64,000 nucleotides of DNA. It comes from Agrobacterium larrymoorei. Lineage in GTDB: Bacteria > Pseudomonadota > Alphaproteobacteria > Rhizobiales > Rhizobiaceae. The stretch's first letter is position 1, and every line of letters starts with the position of its first letter. The translations under genes and the position numbers were made by a program. The notes beneath the pieces are model-generated. The model was not told where the DNA came from and did not search any database. It was given only the letters and a program-made list of their open reading frames with translations. The DNA lies in the NCBI RefSeq assembly GCF_030819275.1, contig NZ_JAUTBL010000001.1:1-64000 (forward strand). Direction: 5' to 3'. Of this stretch, positions 24,544 to 34,041 are shown one piece after another.

Positions 24544-25050
24544 TCGTCAAGGTGACACCAGCGTGCTTCGATCCGATGAGATTGGAGCACGCGGGTTGCC
24601 GCCAGCGAAGGTCTAGGTGGACGCGCTGCCGAGCAATCTGCTTAAGCCGATTTGGGCTTGGATGGTTCCCATGACGGGCCAAGCCAGTTTTGCGCCTGTA
24701 ACCACCCTCGAACCGGCGCGGAAGGCAACAATCCGGTAAATCTGTTTCGCACCTGGCAACGGAGGACAGTTATGCATAACGCTTGGTTGTCCACATCAAC
24801 AGCGAATACAAAGCCAGATCACTGCAAATGATCGCTGACATGCAAGCCCGCCGTGCGCCACTCGGTCGAGACGATAACGCAGTTTTATATAGTTCCTGCG
24901 AAAAATCTCGACCGCATTGGTAATATGATTGCCGGACCCGAAGCCGCAATCTGCGCCTCATTCGCGCGGAAATGCCGGAGAGGCGACTATCTCTGGAAAA
25001 ATTATCGCCAATCCAATCTCATACTTTATGTAGAGATGAAAGAGATGCAC
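24544..25050. other. Intergenic region without a recognisable gene
   Basis: About 500 bases between the Old Yellow Enzyme gene and the end of the leftward amino-acid operon. Open frames on both strands are short, lack ribosome binding sites and give no recognisable protein. No clear terminator hairpin was seen for either flanking unit. Confidence 0.4.
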
Positions 25051-25464
25051 TCACTCCACCGCTTCGAACCGGATATCCTGCGCGCCTCCCCACAAAACGA
25101 TGCGGCCCAATTCAGGCAACTTGTCGAGGTTTGACTTGATCGTGATGAAGTGATTACCAGCCAGCTGGCCCATCTTCGACGAGAAGTCAACGCCGCCGTA
25201 GGCGAGCAGGATCTCGGTCTCGCTGATGCCGCCCGGGTAAAGAAGGATGTGGCCGGGAGCAGGGTGACTCGTGTGGTTTTCATATCCGACACCGAAATCG
25301 TGGTCGCCGAGCGGAATCCAGACGCCCTCTCCAGACCAGCGCACGTGAACGATCTTGCCTTCAAACGGCATTTGCTTCAGAAAAGCTTCCGACGTTTTTG
25401 GAGCCTTGTCTGTTTCCAGTACCGCGTCAAATTCGAACGGACCTGCCTTGATCTTCAATTTCAT
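25051..25464 (-). CDS. DUF3830-family protein
   Basis: A 137-residue protein from KLKIKAGPFEFDAVLETDKA; the longer frame to 25689 overlaps the hydantoinase gene in another frame. An AAAGGAAA leader precedes this ATG. The body (FEGKIVHVRWSGEGVWIPLG, FGVGYENHTSHPAPGHILLY, GGISETEILLAYG) fits DUF3830, a small cyclophilin-like beta-barrel family often found beside amidohydrolases. The function is unproven. Being the last gene of the hydantoinase operon, it could be an auxiliary enzyme or ligand-binding protein in the same pathway. Confidence 0.75.
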   Translation of the reverse strand: MKLKIKAGPFEFDAVLETDKAPKTSEAFLKQMPFEGKIVHVRWSGEGVWIPLGDHDFGVGYENHTSHPAPGHILLYPGGISETEILLAYGGVDFSSKMGQLAGNHFITIKSNLDKLPELGRIVLWGGAQDIRFEAVE

Positions 25465-25499
25465 GCTGTTTCCTTTTATGTAAAATTCTCGAGGGTCTC

Positions 25500-25519
25500 T
25501 GCCTCTCCTCGAAGAGGCA
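25500..25519 (-). promoter_or_regulatory. Intercistronic hairpin before DUF3830 gene
   Basis: TGCCTCT and AGAGGCA form a seven-base stem with a six-base loop in the 127-base gap between the hydantoinase and DUF3830 genes. No T-run follows in the direction of transcription, so it may modulate rather than end transcription. Confidence 0.4.
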
Positions 25520-25591
25520 AAAGCCCTATCCCTTCGTTCCTGGCGGTTGCGAGCGTAAAGTCGGCTCCCGCCTTTGCTGGAATCGCTCCAA

Positions 25592-27001
25592 TCAGACTGA
25601 GCGCATCGAGCGTGTCGTGGCAGAACGGTAAGTACCCTGCCCTTTCTGGCCAACGAGTGCGCCGTCTTCGACCATGATAGTCCCCGCAACGATCGTTGTT
25701 ATCGGCCAGCCCTGAATTTCCAGGCCTTCATAAGGCGAATAGTCCGAACCGTCGTGCAGATCCGCGTGGCGGATGACACGGCGTACCTCAGGATCCCAGA
25801 TCGCGATATCGGCATCAGCGCCGACCGCAATCGTTCCTTTTTGGGGATAAAGACCGTAGGTCTTGGCGTGATTGGTCGCGGTAATCGCAACGAAACGCGT
25901 CAGCTCGATACGTCCGCCCATTACGCCCTGCGAAAATAGGATTGGCAGTCGGACCTCCACGCCTGGAATGCCATTCGGGATATGGCGGAAGTTCTCGCGG
26001 CCCTTGGGGTTGAGCTTGCCCGTCACATCGTCGTAGCGAAAGGGGCAGTGATCGGAGGAAAACAGCTCGAAGACGCCGGTTTCGATGCCGCGCCAGCATT
26101 CCTTCTGGGCGGCCTCGTCTCGCGGCGGTGGGGAGCAGACGTATTTTGCTCCTTCCCAATCCATACCTTCCAGATCCTTGGCGGTCAGCGTGAGGTATTG
26201 CGGGCATGTTTCGCCGATAACCCGAACGCCGCGCTGACGCGCACGCATGATTTCTTCCATCGCTTCGCCATTCGAAACATGCACGATGACGATCGGCACG
26301 TCGGCGATTTCGGCCAGCGACAGAGCGCGATGCGTCGCCTCCCGCTCCACCGCGACCGGTCGTGTAGATGCATGCGCCCTTGGGGCTACATTCCCTTCAA
26401 GTTCGTGCTTATTGATGAGAAAGCGGATAGCATCCTCGTTTTCGCAGTGAACCATGACGGTCGCACCTGTACGGCGGGCGACATCGAGCGTCTTCAAGAT
26501 ATCCGCGTCATTCAGGCGCAGATTCTCATACGTCATGAATACTTTGAGAGACGTGTAGCCATCCTCCACTAGCGCTGGAATTTCCTGTCCGAGCACTGCA
26601 TCCGTCGGGTCGGAAATGATCAGGTGGAAGCTAACATCCGTGTAGCATTCGCCTTCGGCGAGCTTGTGATACTCGGTAAGGGACGCGCGCAATGGCTTGC
26701 CCTTCTCCTGAAGGCAGAACGGCATGACGGTCGTATTGCCGCCGAACACCGCCGAAAGCGTCCCACTTGCGAAATCGTCCGCCATGACAATCCCCTCGCC
26801 TGAGGGCTGGGAGATGTGTACGTGGCTATCGATACCGCCAGGCAGCACGTATTTTCCGCTGGCGTCTATTGTTCTTGCCGCGCCCTTCAGCTGCATCCCG
26901 ATCTGGACGATCTTACCGTCCTTGATGCCAATTGATGCTTGATAGACGTCTGACGCCGTCGCGATCGTGCCGTTCTCGATGATGAGGTCGAATTCTGTCA
27001 T
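25592..27001 (-). CDS. Hydantoinase/dihydropyrimidinase-type amidohydrolase
   Basis: A 469-residue cyclic amidohydrolase starting at TEFDLIIENGTI; an upstream in-frame extension lies inside the ATPase gene. The binuclear metal site is complete: His60 and His62 (DSHVHIS), carboxylated Lys153 (SLKVFMTY), His185 (MVHCEN), His241 (IVHVSN) and Asp317 (SSDHCPF). It should open a cyclic imide or ureide such as a hydantoin or dihydropyrimidine. The neighbouring amino-acid transporter, DHDPS-like lyase and amino-acid dehydrogenase fusion suggest a hydantoin-like or lactam-like amino-acid derivative. No carbamoylase gene is present in the operon. Confidence 0.88.
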   Translation of the reverse strand: MTEFDLIIENGTIATASDVYQASIGIKDGKIVQIGMQLKGAARTIDASGKYVLPGGIDSHVHISQPSGEGIVMADDFASGTLSAVFGGNTTVMPFCLQEKGKPLRASLTEYHKLAEGECYTDVSFHLIISDPTDAVLGQEIPALVEDGYTSLKVFMTYENLRLNDADILKTLDVARRTGATVMVHCENEDAIRFLINKHELEGNVAPRAHASTRPVAVEREATHRALSLAEIADVPIVIVHVSNGEAMEEIMRARQRGVRVIGETCPQYLTLTAKDLEGMDWEGAKYVCSPPPRDEAAQKECWRGIETGVFELFSSDHCPFRYDDVTGKLNPKGRENFRHIPNGIPGVEVRLPILFSQGVMGGRIELTRFVAITATNHAKTYGLYPQKGTIAVGADADIAIWDPEVRRVIRHADLHDGSDYSPYEGLEIQGWPITTIVAGTIMVEDGALVGQKGQGTYRSATTRSMRSV

Positions 27002-27014
27002 GGCTTGCGTGCTC

Positions 27015-27743
27015 TCAGTGCTGGAGGATCTTGCTGAGGAAGGCTTCTGTGCGGGGGTTGTGCTTGCCGGCGAAAAACGCTTCGCTGGGGCTGTCTTCAA
27101 CGATCTCGCCCTGATCGATGAAGATGACGCGGGTCGCCACGCGACGCGCGAAACCCATCTCATGGGTCACGACCATCATCGTCATCCCATCTCGCGCCAA
27201 CGATGTCATAACGTCAAGCACTTCGGAAATCATCTCTGGATCAAGCGCGGAGGTCGGCTCGTCAAACAGCATGGCGAGTGGGTCCATGGCAAGTGCGCGG
27301 GCGATTGCTACGCGTTGCTGCTGGCCACCGGATAGTTGACCGGGATATTTGCGCGCATGGTCGACGAGCCCGACACGATCGAGCAGCTGCATCGCTTTCG
27401 TCTGCGCGAGCGTATCGCTCCGCCCTAGAACGATCCTTTGGGCAAGCATGATGTTGTCCATGATCGTCAGATGCGGAAATAACTCGAAATTCTGAAACAC
27501 CATGCCGACACGAGTTCGGAGGTTGGGCAGGTCCGTTTTCGGATCGCCTACCTCAATGCCGTGGACACGGATGGAGCCTTTCTGAAAAGGCTCCAACCCG
27601 TTGACGCATTTGATCAGCGTCGATTTCCCCGAGCCCGATGGGCCGCAGACAACCACGACTTCACCCCGGTCGACATTCACATTGCAGTTCTTCAAAACCT
27701 CATAGGGGCCGTAGAACTTGCTGACGCCGTTGATCTCGATCAT
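27015..27743 (-). CDS. Polar amino-acid ABC transporter ATP-binding protein (GlnQ/HisP-like)
   Basis: A 242-residue ATPase with Walker [11 protein letters not shown]-loop [13 protein letters not shown], signature [15 protein letters not shown], Walker [15 protein letters not shown] and switch His in [12 protein letters not shown]. The EMGFAR sequence is typical of polar amino-acid importers. Its start overlaps the end of the fusion dehydrogenase gene by four bases. It should work with the permease at 31596-32288 and the binding protein at 32354-33187. The transporter genes are thus split around the catabolic genes in one operon. Confidence 0.93.
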   Translation of the reverse strand: MIEINGVSKFYGPYEVLKNCNVNVDRGEVVVVCGPSGSGKSTLIKCVNGLEPFQKGSIRVHGIEVGDPKTDLPNLRTRVGMVFQNFELFPHLTIMDNIMLAQRIVLGRSDTLAQTKAMQLLDRVGLVDHARKYPGQLSGGQQQRVAIARALAMDPLAMLFDEPTSALDPEMISEVLDVMTSLARDGMTMMVVTHEMGFARRVATRVIFIDQGEIVEDSPSEAFFAGKHNPRTEAFLSKILQH

Positions 27744-30673
27744 GAACGACCTTTCTTGAAGCGTGATATGGAGAATGGCTGCAATGCCCGACCGGTTTCT
27801 CGGCCCAGGACAAGCTGAGCAGTGAGTTGGCCGACGATCGGGCCGAGAGTATAGCCGTTCGATGTGACTGCATTGAAGAATCCGGGCTGGTCAGGATGTT
27901 CGCCCAGAATGGGTGCTCCGTCGATATTGATGTTCATCGCAGCCCAACTGCGGATGACATGCAACTTTCTCAAGGCCGGCACCACATGCTGTGCTACCCA
28001 AAGATTTCCCTCAAGACTCGACAGAAGGGGGCGAGGATGCTGGAATACGGGATCGAGCCCGGCCGTCCAGCCACCACCGATAATGAAGTTTCCGTTTGCA
28101 GCCTGCTTAAGTGTCAGGTGGCGATCGGCGTGAGCCACGAGGCAGGATATCGTCGGCGCGGCCGCCTCCGTGACAACCATCTGCAAGGGCGCACCGAAAA
28201 CAGGAACGTCAAGACCAAGCATCGCACCGATCCGGGCAGCGAAGGCGCCCGCCGCGTTTACGACACGCCCTGCCCGGATCCGCCCACGGTTCGTTTCAAC
28301 GTCAAATCCGCCGACAACCGGCGTGATAGAAATTACCTCGCAGTTGTCGATGATCCGGGCGCCTGCCTCACGCGCAGCCTTGAGCACATGCTCAGTGGCA
28401 ATAAGCGGATTGATCTTGCCCTCCTGCGGGCAGTAGGCCGCGCCGACAAACTGGCGTGAAAGCGCGGGCTCTATCTGCCGCAGTTCGCCCTGATCCACGA
28501 TGCGGCATTCAATACCGGCCTTTTGCTCGACTGCGACCTTCTCCTTGAGAAAACGGAGATGCTCATCGGTCTCTGCCACCATAAGCCCGCCGGTCACTTT
28601 CATCTCGAAGTCCCGCGCGAGTTCGCGTTGCAGGGATGCCCACAGCGAAATCGAATCTCGCTGAAGCGGTAGGGTCTGGGCCGCAGGCGCCCCTCCCCCT
28701 TCCGAGCGGGCTCCATGATCAAAGGAAAGCAGCTGGGCATGCAGGCTGCCGGCATTGCCGCCGGAGGCGAGCGAGTTGGGGAAGCTCCGTTCCACCACGG
28801 TTACGTCCTCGCCCTCACGCGCCAGAAACAACGCCGTAGAGATCCCGGCAATGCCGCCGCCGATCACCAAGGTTGATGTTTCGCTCACCTGCAAAGGCTC
28901 AGTATTTTTGACCGGCGGACGGTCGGGCAGGACAGCCCGCTTGTGTCCACCCCATTCCGGCTTTTCGACAGCCAGCGCAGCAAGGGGAACAGGGCGCAGG
29001 GGCATCTGCGGTGCAAGAAAGCCTCGCGTCTCGTCGTTCCGATGGAGAGATTTGGCGATGCCAGCGATAGACGGTCCGCAATAGCGGCTCTGGCAACGCC
29101 CCATACCGGCGCGAGAAAGGCGCTTCAGCGTCGCGACGTCGAGCGCGCTGTCTTGTGCAAGCTTTCGAAGCGCTCCAAAGGTCACGCCTTCGCAGCGACA
29201 GAGTATCGTCTCGTCAGGCGCGGCGTGTGTGTCGCTCGTGGCCTGAGAACTCCCGGCTGCGAAGAGGGCCCATAGCGCCTTTTGAAATGCCCTATGCCGG
29301 GCAAGCTTTTTTTCGAGCCAAGTCGTCGACGTTGCCGAATGGCCAAGTTTTCTTGCCACTGCCATGCCGGCAAGCCTCCCAGCCGCCATTGCGACATGCG
29401 CACCACCGAAGCGGGCTGCCTCGCCCACGACATGCACGTCCGGCAGGCTTGTCTCACCATCGCTCTTGCAGATAGCGACAAGATTGCCGTTGACCACTTC
29501 ATGCGCGCAACCAAGCAGGCGGGACAGTTCATTCGACGGGGTAAAGTTGCCGCCAACAAGAAGCGTGTCGGCGGCAAAAGTCACGCGCCCATCGGGGCCA
29601 GAGATGGCAATTTCCTCGAGGCTGTCGGCACCAGACGCTGCGACGACGTCGCTCTCCCAAAGGATGGGAACGCCTGCCTTTCGCAGGCCCTCGAGTTGTC
29701 GCATGCCTTTGGTCGCAAGCAGCGGATCGGCTGCGAAAAGCTGCAGCGCGAGGACAGGCCTCGTCCACGGAGCGGGTGCCTTTTCCACCAGTGCAACAAT
29801 GGTCGCTCCGGCCTTGAAGAGCTCTGCGGCGATCTGAATGTTCAACGGCCCGTTACCGGCGACGACGATACGTTTCCCAGCAACAGCTCCATAGCTTCTC
29901 AGTAGCGTCTGCGCCGATCCGGCTGTCATCACCCCTGGCAGGGTCCAGCCCTGAATGGCAGTCGGACGCTCGTGAGCCCCGGTTGCGATCACGGTCATAC
30001 GAGGTTTGCAGTAGAATGCCCCATTGGCACCAAGACAGCCGATGATTGGCGCCGACGCATCCCGTCGCTCGGCGCCCCAGACGGTGCTGCCTTCAAGAAA
30101 GGTTACGCCGGCATCTCGGGCAGCTCGTACAAGATCTGCACCCGACAGAGCCTGCTCGTCATTTTCGAGAAGACGGCTAGCCGTCCCCGTCAGCGGCTGT
30201 TTAAAGAACTGCCCGCCGGCAGAAGATCTTTCGTCGAGCAGCATAACGGAAGCGCCCGCCGATGCGGCGGCCTCGGCTGCGCAGAGACCTGCTGGACCTG
30301 CGCCGACAACCAGGAGATCGGTTTCGAGGATGGGGATGTTCGCTGGGGTTTCCGCAAGATCATCGAAATCCGCCGACATGAGATCAGGCCGGGGCTGGGG
30401 CTGGGTGATCGTCATGCCAGGCTGGACAGAGGTCATGCAGGCCCGCTGGCTCGCCTTGCCATTTACCGTCACAAGGCAGTCCTGACAGGCCCCCATGCCA
30501 CAGAAAAGACCCCGCGGCTCGCCTTTTAGACCACGTGAAAAAGAGTGGCGGCCAGCTGCCTCCATCGCGGCTGCGATGGTCATTCCCCTTTCGGCCTTGA
30601 TCACTGTTCCATCGAAGCTTATCTCGATGGGCGTGTCGGAACCCGGCGGGTATTGCGTCGAGACAGCGGGCAT
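27740..30673 (-). CDS. Triple-fusion HcnABC/D-hydroxyproline-dehydrogenase-like oxidoreductase
   Basis: A 977-residue protein that joins modules usually encoded by separate genes. Residues 1-95 are a [2Fe-2S] ferredoxin-like domain ([10 protein letters not shown] with a later Cys). Residues about 115-460 are an FAD/NAD(P) disulfide-reductase fold ([20 protein letters not shown]). Residues about 490-545 form a BFD-like [2Fe-2S] domain (CRCEGVTFG...CQSRYCGPS). Residues about 597-977 are a DAO-type amine oxidase ([20 protein letters not shown]). The order matches HcnA-HcnB-HcnC, and also the gamma, alpha and beta subunits of D-hydroxyproline dehydrogenase. It likely oxidises a D- or cyclic amino acid. 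No signal peptide is visible. Confidence 0.85.
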   Translation of the reverse strand: MPAVSTQYPPGSDTPIEISFDGTVIKAERGMTIAAAMEAAGRHSFSRGLKGEPRGLFCGMGACQDCLVTVNGKASQRACMTSVQPGMTITQPQPRPDLMSADFDDLAETPANIPILETDLLVVGAGPAGLCAAEAAASAGASVMLLDERSSAGGQFFKQPLTGTASRLLENDEQALSGADLVRAARDAGVTFLEGSTVWGAERRDASAPIIGCLGANGAFYCKPRMTVIATGAHERPTAIQGWTLPGVMTAGSAQTLLRSYGAVAGKRIVVAGNGPLNIQIAAELFKAGATIVALVEKAPAPWTRPVLALQLFAADPLLATKGMRQLEGLRKAGVPILWESDVVAASGADSLEEIAISGPDGRVTFAADTLLVGGNFTPSNELSRLLGCAHEVVNGNLVAICKSDGETSLPDVHVVGEAARFGGAHVAMAAGRLAGMAVARKLGHSATSTTWLEKKLARHRAFQKALWALFAAGSSQATSDTHAAPDETILCRCEGVTFGALRKLAQDSALDVATLKRLSRAGMGRCQSRYCGPSIAGIAKSLHRNDETRGFLAPQMPLRPVPLAALAVEKPEWGGHKRAVLPDRPPVKNTEPLQVSETSTLVIGGGIAGISTALFLAREGEDVTVVERSFPNSLASGGNAGSLHAQLLSFDHGARSEGGGAPAAQTLPLQRDSISLWASLQRELARDFEMKVTGGLMVAETDEHLRFLKEKVAVEQKAGIECRIVDQGELRQIEPALSRQFVGAAYCPQEGKINPLIATEHVLKAAREAGARIIDNCEVISITPVVGGFDVETNRGRIRAGRVVNAAGAFAARIGAMLGLDVPVFGAPLQMVVTEAAAPTISCLVAHADRHLTLKQAANGNFIIGGGWTAGLDPVFQHPRPLLSSLEGNLWVAQHVVPALRKLHVIRSWAAMNINIDGAPILGEHPDQPGFFNAVTSNGYTLGPIVGQLTAQLVLGRETGRALQPFSISRFKKGRS

Positions 30674-30685
30674 CGTCGTTCTTCC

Positions 30686-31576
30686 TCAGGCCGTGAAAAC
30701 CAGGCCGTAATCGGAAACCAGCTGCTTCATCTCAGCATCCTGTGCCGCGGGAAGCGGCAAACGCGGAGGGAGAGGCGTTCCTGCCTGAAAACCCATATGA
30801 GTGAGCAAGGACTTCGAGCCGGCGACATAGGCCTGTCCGCCAACGGCCTGAATGACCGGCAGCCATTTTAGATAGAGCGCGCGCGCTTCATCGAATTTCT
30901 TCTCGTCAGCGGCCAGCTCGAAGATCCGCGCCATAGGACCTGGTGCGACGTTCGATGCAACGGCAACCCACCCCTGAGCGCCCATTACGAAGGATTCGAA
31001 GCCGAGAATGCCGCCGAATACGGTCATGTTATCGCCAGCGAGACGAATGATGTCCCTTACGCGGGTCACTTCGAGCGTCGATTCCTTGATATAGTCGCAA
31101 CCCTTGATTTCGGCGATGCGTTTGACGAGTTCGGGCTTGAGATCAACATTGGCGGTTGCCGGATTGTTGTAGACCATGATCGGGATGGAAATCGCCGAGG
31201 CAACCGTCCTGTAATGCTCGACCAATTCATCATCTGTGGGCGTGCAATAGAAGGGCGGAATGACCATCACTCCGTCAGCGCCCATATCTTCAGCCTTGCG
31301 GCTCAGCCGCACGCATTCACGCGTATCCTCTGCACCCGTGCCGATGAGGACCGGAACCCGGCCGGCAGTCGTCTCGATGACTGTGCGAGCGACGGCATCG
31401 CGTTCCTCTTCGCTTAGCGACAGGAACTCGCCTGTCGAGCCAAGCGGGATCAGACCATGAATGCCCTCTTTGATCTGCCAGTCTGTGAAAGAGGCTAGTG
31501 CGCTGAGATCAACGGCGCCATCGCGATCCAGTGGCGTAATCATAACCGTGTATACGCCGCGAAATGTCTTCGTCAT
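30686..31576 (-). CDS. DHDPS/NAL-family lyase
   Basis: A 296-residue class I aldolase-fold enzyme. The Schiff-base Lys164 lies in DYIKEST, the catalytic Tyr136 in IMVYNNP, and the carboxylate-binding GSTGEF at residues 46-51. The family includes dihydrodipicolinate synthase, N-acetylneuraminate lyase and the pyrroline-4-hydroxy-2-carboxylate deaminase of hydroxyproline catabolism. A gene 12 bases upstream of a D-hydroxyproline-dehydrogenase-like fusion favours a deaminase or aldolase acting on the cyclic imine made by that enzyme. Lysine biosynthesis is unlikely in this context. Confidence 0.88.
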   Translation of the reverse strand: MTKTFRGVYTVMITPLDRDGAVDLSALASFTDWQIKEGIHGLIPLGSTGEFLSLSEEERDAVARTVIETTAGRVPVLIGTGAEDTRECVRLSRKAEDMGADGVMVIPPFYCTPTDDELVEHYRTVASAISIPIMVYNNPATANVDLKPELVKRIAEIKGCDYIKESTLEVTRVRDIIRLAGDNMTVFGGILGFESFVMGAQGWVAVASNVAPGPMARIFELAADEKKFDEARALYLKWLPVIQAVGGQAYVAGSKSLLTHMGFQAGTPLPPRLPLPAAQDAEMKQLVSDYGLVFTA

Positions 31577-31595
31577 GTGAGTAAGTATCCTGGTG

Positions 31596-32288
31596 TTAAC
31601 GCTTCTCGTTGATCGACAACCGGGCGTCGGCTTGTCCGAGACGGTTTTCGATGTATCGCTGGAAGAAATCCCAGAGCGTGGTCAAAAGCAGATAGTAGAT
31701 GGCCGCAACGGCGAAGAGCTCGAGCACCATGAAGCGCTCCTGAATCAGGACCTGCGTGCGTCGGAGCAACTCCTCCATCGAGATGACGGATGTCACCGAG
31801 GTCGTCTTCAGCAAGCCATTCACCGAATTGCCGAGCGGCGGGATGATGACCTTGAACGCCTGCGGCATGACGATATGGCGCATGATCTGTCTCTCAGTCA
31901 TGCCGAGTGCACGCGCAGCACGAGATTGACCTTCAGGAACGGCACCGATGCCAGCGCGAATGATCTCCGCAAGATACGCGGCCTCATTGGCCGCCAGCCC
32001 CACCAGGGCTGCCTGGATTACACTCAGCTTGATGCCGAAGAGCGGTAAGGCGGTATATAGCGCGATCAACTGCACCAGCAGCGGCGTTCCCCGAAACAGC
32101 CAGATATAGACCTTGGCGAGCATCTGCACCGAGCGCAGATGCGACCGCCGCATCATTGCCAACACGAAACCCAGGACGAGACCGGCGATCAGAGACACAA
32201 CGGTCAGCCAGATCGTCGTAAAAACCCCACCAAGGATGAAGGGATTGACGAGATACCCGAAAAAACCCGACCAGTTCCATAACGTCAT
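31596..32288 (-). CDS. Polar amino-acid ABC transporter permease (HisM/GlnP-like)
   Basis: A 230-residue inner-membrane protein of the HisMQ class with about five membrane segments. The class signature YIWLFRGTPLLVQLIALY is at about residues 80-97, and the EAA coupling loop is EGQSRAARALGMTERQIMRH. A single permease gene implies a homodimeric pore. It lies between the binding-protein gene and the DHDPS-like gene in the same operon. Confidence 0.92.
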   Translation of the reverse strand: MTLWNWSGFFGYLVNPFILGGVFTTIWLTVVSLIAGLVLGFVLAMMRRSHLRSVQMLAKVYIWLFRGTPLLVQLIALYTALPLFGIKLSVIQAALVGLAANEAAYLAEIIRAGIGAVPEGQSRAARALGMTERQIMRHIVMPQAFKVIIPPLGNSVNGLLKTTSVTSVISMEELLRRTQVLIQERFMVLELFAVAAIYYLLLTTLWDFFQRYIENRLGQADARLSINEKR

Positions 32289-32353
32289 CAGACCATCTTC
32301 CTACAAAATACGCGAGCGTGGAGACCACGCCCGCTATGTTCAAATCAGGCCGG

Positions 32354-33187
32354 TCAGCGGCCAGGACCCTTGACGGAATAGTCGCCGGCAACCATCGGGA
32401 GACCGTATTTGTCGAACAGCGTCTTGAGCGAGCCATCCGCCTTCATGCCCTTGAGCGTGGCGGAAACGGCATCCGCAAGAGCCGGGCTCTTGAACGCAAC
32501 CGCGACAGGCGCGGGATAGAGGCCGCTGATGGCGCGTTTGAAATCGCCACGAGCGTCGTATTCCTTAGCCACCGCATCAATGGACACGACGCCGTCAACC
32601 TGGCCGGCACGCAATGCCTGGAAGGCAAGAGCAAAATTGTCAAATGTCCGAATTGAGAGGCCCGCCTTGCCAGCGTCGCGGAGCTCCTTATCCAGAAGAC
32701 GGGTCTTCGTCTCCTCGAAGCCGCCGATCTCGACGCCGATCGTCATGCCTGCCAGATCATCCTTCGACTTGACGCTCTTGTCAGAGTTCGGCGCAATCGA
32801 AATGCTGATCGCCTGATCTTCATAGGGGATCATCTGCATGACCTTGGCGCGCTCTTCCGTGAAGAAGATGCCTGTATTGATCATATCCCAGCGGCCCGCC
32901 TGCAGACCGGGCACCATCGCGGAAAATTCGATGCGAACATATTCAGGCTTGAGGCAAAGCCTCTTGGCGATTTCCTCGCCCAACTCCACACGCATGCCTT
33001 TCAACTGGCCACTGGAATCAACGAACTGCAGTGGCGGCAGGGTGGGGTTGGTCGAAATCACCAGTGTGCCGGGCTTGATAAGCTCACCGGCGGCGACCTT
33101 TGGGTCACAGCTTTGCGCGAAGGCGACCGATGCCATCATCGAGAACGCTGCCGCAAGCGTGAAGCGGGAATGCAAAAGCTTTGTCAT
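32354..33187 (-). CDS. Amino-acid ABC transporter substrate-binding protein
   Basis: A 277-residue SBP_bac_3 protein with a Sec signal (LLHSRFTLAAAFSMMASVAF, cleavage after FAQ). Typical features are LVISTNPTLPPLQFVDSSGQ, GMRVELGEEIAKRL, RWDMINTGIFFTEERA and LAGMTIGVEIGGFEE. It is the first gene of the operon and sits behind a palindromic operator candidate. It should deliver an amino acid or cyclic derivative to the permease. The ligand is not predictable from sequence alone. Confidence 0.92.
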   Translation of the reverse strand: MTKLLHSRFTLAAAFSMMASVAFAQSCDPKVAAGELIKPGTLVISTNPTLPPLQFVDSSGQLKGMRVELGEEIAKRLCLKPEYVRIEFSAMVPGLQAGRWDMINTGIFFTEERAKVMQMIPYEDQAISISIAPNSDKSVKSKDDLAGMTIGVEIGGFEETKTRLLDKELRDAGKAGLSIRTFDNFALAFQALRAGQVDGVVSIDAVAKEYDARGDFKRAISGLYPAPVAVAFKSPALADAVSATLKGMKADGSLKTLFDKYGLPMVAGDYSVKGPGR

Positions 33188-33238
33188 ATTGGCCTCTGGG
33201 GTTGTTTATATTTATTGGCTCCACATTTTTGTATTCAT

Positions 33239-33250
33239 GTGGGATCCCAC
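33239..33250. promoter_or_regulatory. Palindromic operator candidate for FCD GntR regulator
   Basis: GTGGGATCCCAC is a perfect 12-base palindrome about 50 bases upstream of the binding-protein start and between it and the end of the GntR gene. FadR/FCD-type regulators commonly bind short TGGnnnnCCA palindromes like this. An A/T-rich TTTTATAC follows and could hold promoter elements. I infer it is the control site of the amino-acid operon. Confidence 0.5.
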
Positions 33251-33291
33251 TTTTATACACTAATGGTCATATCGTGCAAGTCTGCCATCGA

Positions 33292-33939
33292 TCAATAATT
33301 GGAAAGGACGCCTTGACGCACGATTTCGAGATGAGACGCCATGGCCTTACGAGCGCGTTCAGCATCATGACTAGCCAGCGCCATAATGATTTCGCGGTGT
33401 TCCGCTACGCCGGGCTTAACGCGGGTGAGTGCCATCTGCCGTTCAAATATCGTTGTATATCGCCGCATCTCAGCAATTGTTGCCGACATGAAAGGGTTGT
33501 CACTGTGATCCGCGATAAAGTCATGCAAGGCATCATCGAATCTCCAGACCTCCTCGGGGTCGGGCTCTGGATCGGCCTCGATGACATCCAGACTGGCGAG
33601 GAGACGGCCCACATGCTCCTCATCGGCACCGGGAGCTGCGAGCGCCGCGGCCGTCGGCTCCAGCAACATTCGCATCGTTAGACTGTTGAGATAGTCTTTG
33701 AGCGTGATGACCCTGACGCAAAGAACACCTCGCTCGTCACGCACCAACAGCCCCTCCCCTTCGAGTCGGCTGAGAGCATGCCGCATTGGGGAACGCGAGA
33801 CGGCGTACTGCGAGGCGAGACGGCGCTGTTGGATGACACTTCCCCCAGCCAGGCGGGCGGAGGTGATTTCGGCGAGAAGCAGCCCATAGGTTTCCTGTGC
33901 AAGGCTTTCCTCAACTGCTTCGCTCACGTCATCGCCCAT
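33292..33939 (-). CDS. GntR-family regulator, FCD type
   Basis: A 215-residue FadR-subfamily regulator. The N-terminal winged helix has VIQQRRLASQYAVSRSPMRH and ALSRLEGEGLLV, and the C-terminal all-helical FCD domain covers residues about 80-210 (FDDALHDFIADHSDNPFM, GVAEHREIIMALASHDAERA). Asp and His positions in these helices match the metal-linked ligand site. It is immediately upstream of, and in the same direction as, the amino-acid/hydantoinase operon and divergent from a second FCD regulator. It probably represses the operon until the amino-acid substrate is present. Confidence 0.88.
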   Translation of the reverse strand: MGDDVSEAVEESLAQETYGLLLAEITSARLAGGSVIQQRRLASQYAVSRSPMRHALSRLEGEGLLVRDERGVLCVRVITLKDYLNSLTMRMLLEPTAAALAAPGADEEHVGRLLASLDVIEADPEPDPEEVWRFDDALHDFIADHSDNPFMSATIAEMRRYTTIFERQMALTRVKPGVAEHREIIMALASHDAERARKAMASHLEIVRQGVLSNY

Positions 33940-34041
33940 GCTACCCCTTTCCCATCAACGCCATCCTCGATTATCATGAGCAATGGATTGTCTGTTAAAG
34001 TACAGCCCGGAACATCATTGCAAGGATGAAAGACCAGCAAA

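Noticed and set aside
24853..25134. A 93-codon plus-strand frame
   Set aside because: It runs into the DUF3830 gene on the opposite strand, and no start signal or family pattern is visible.
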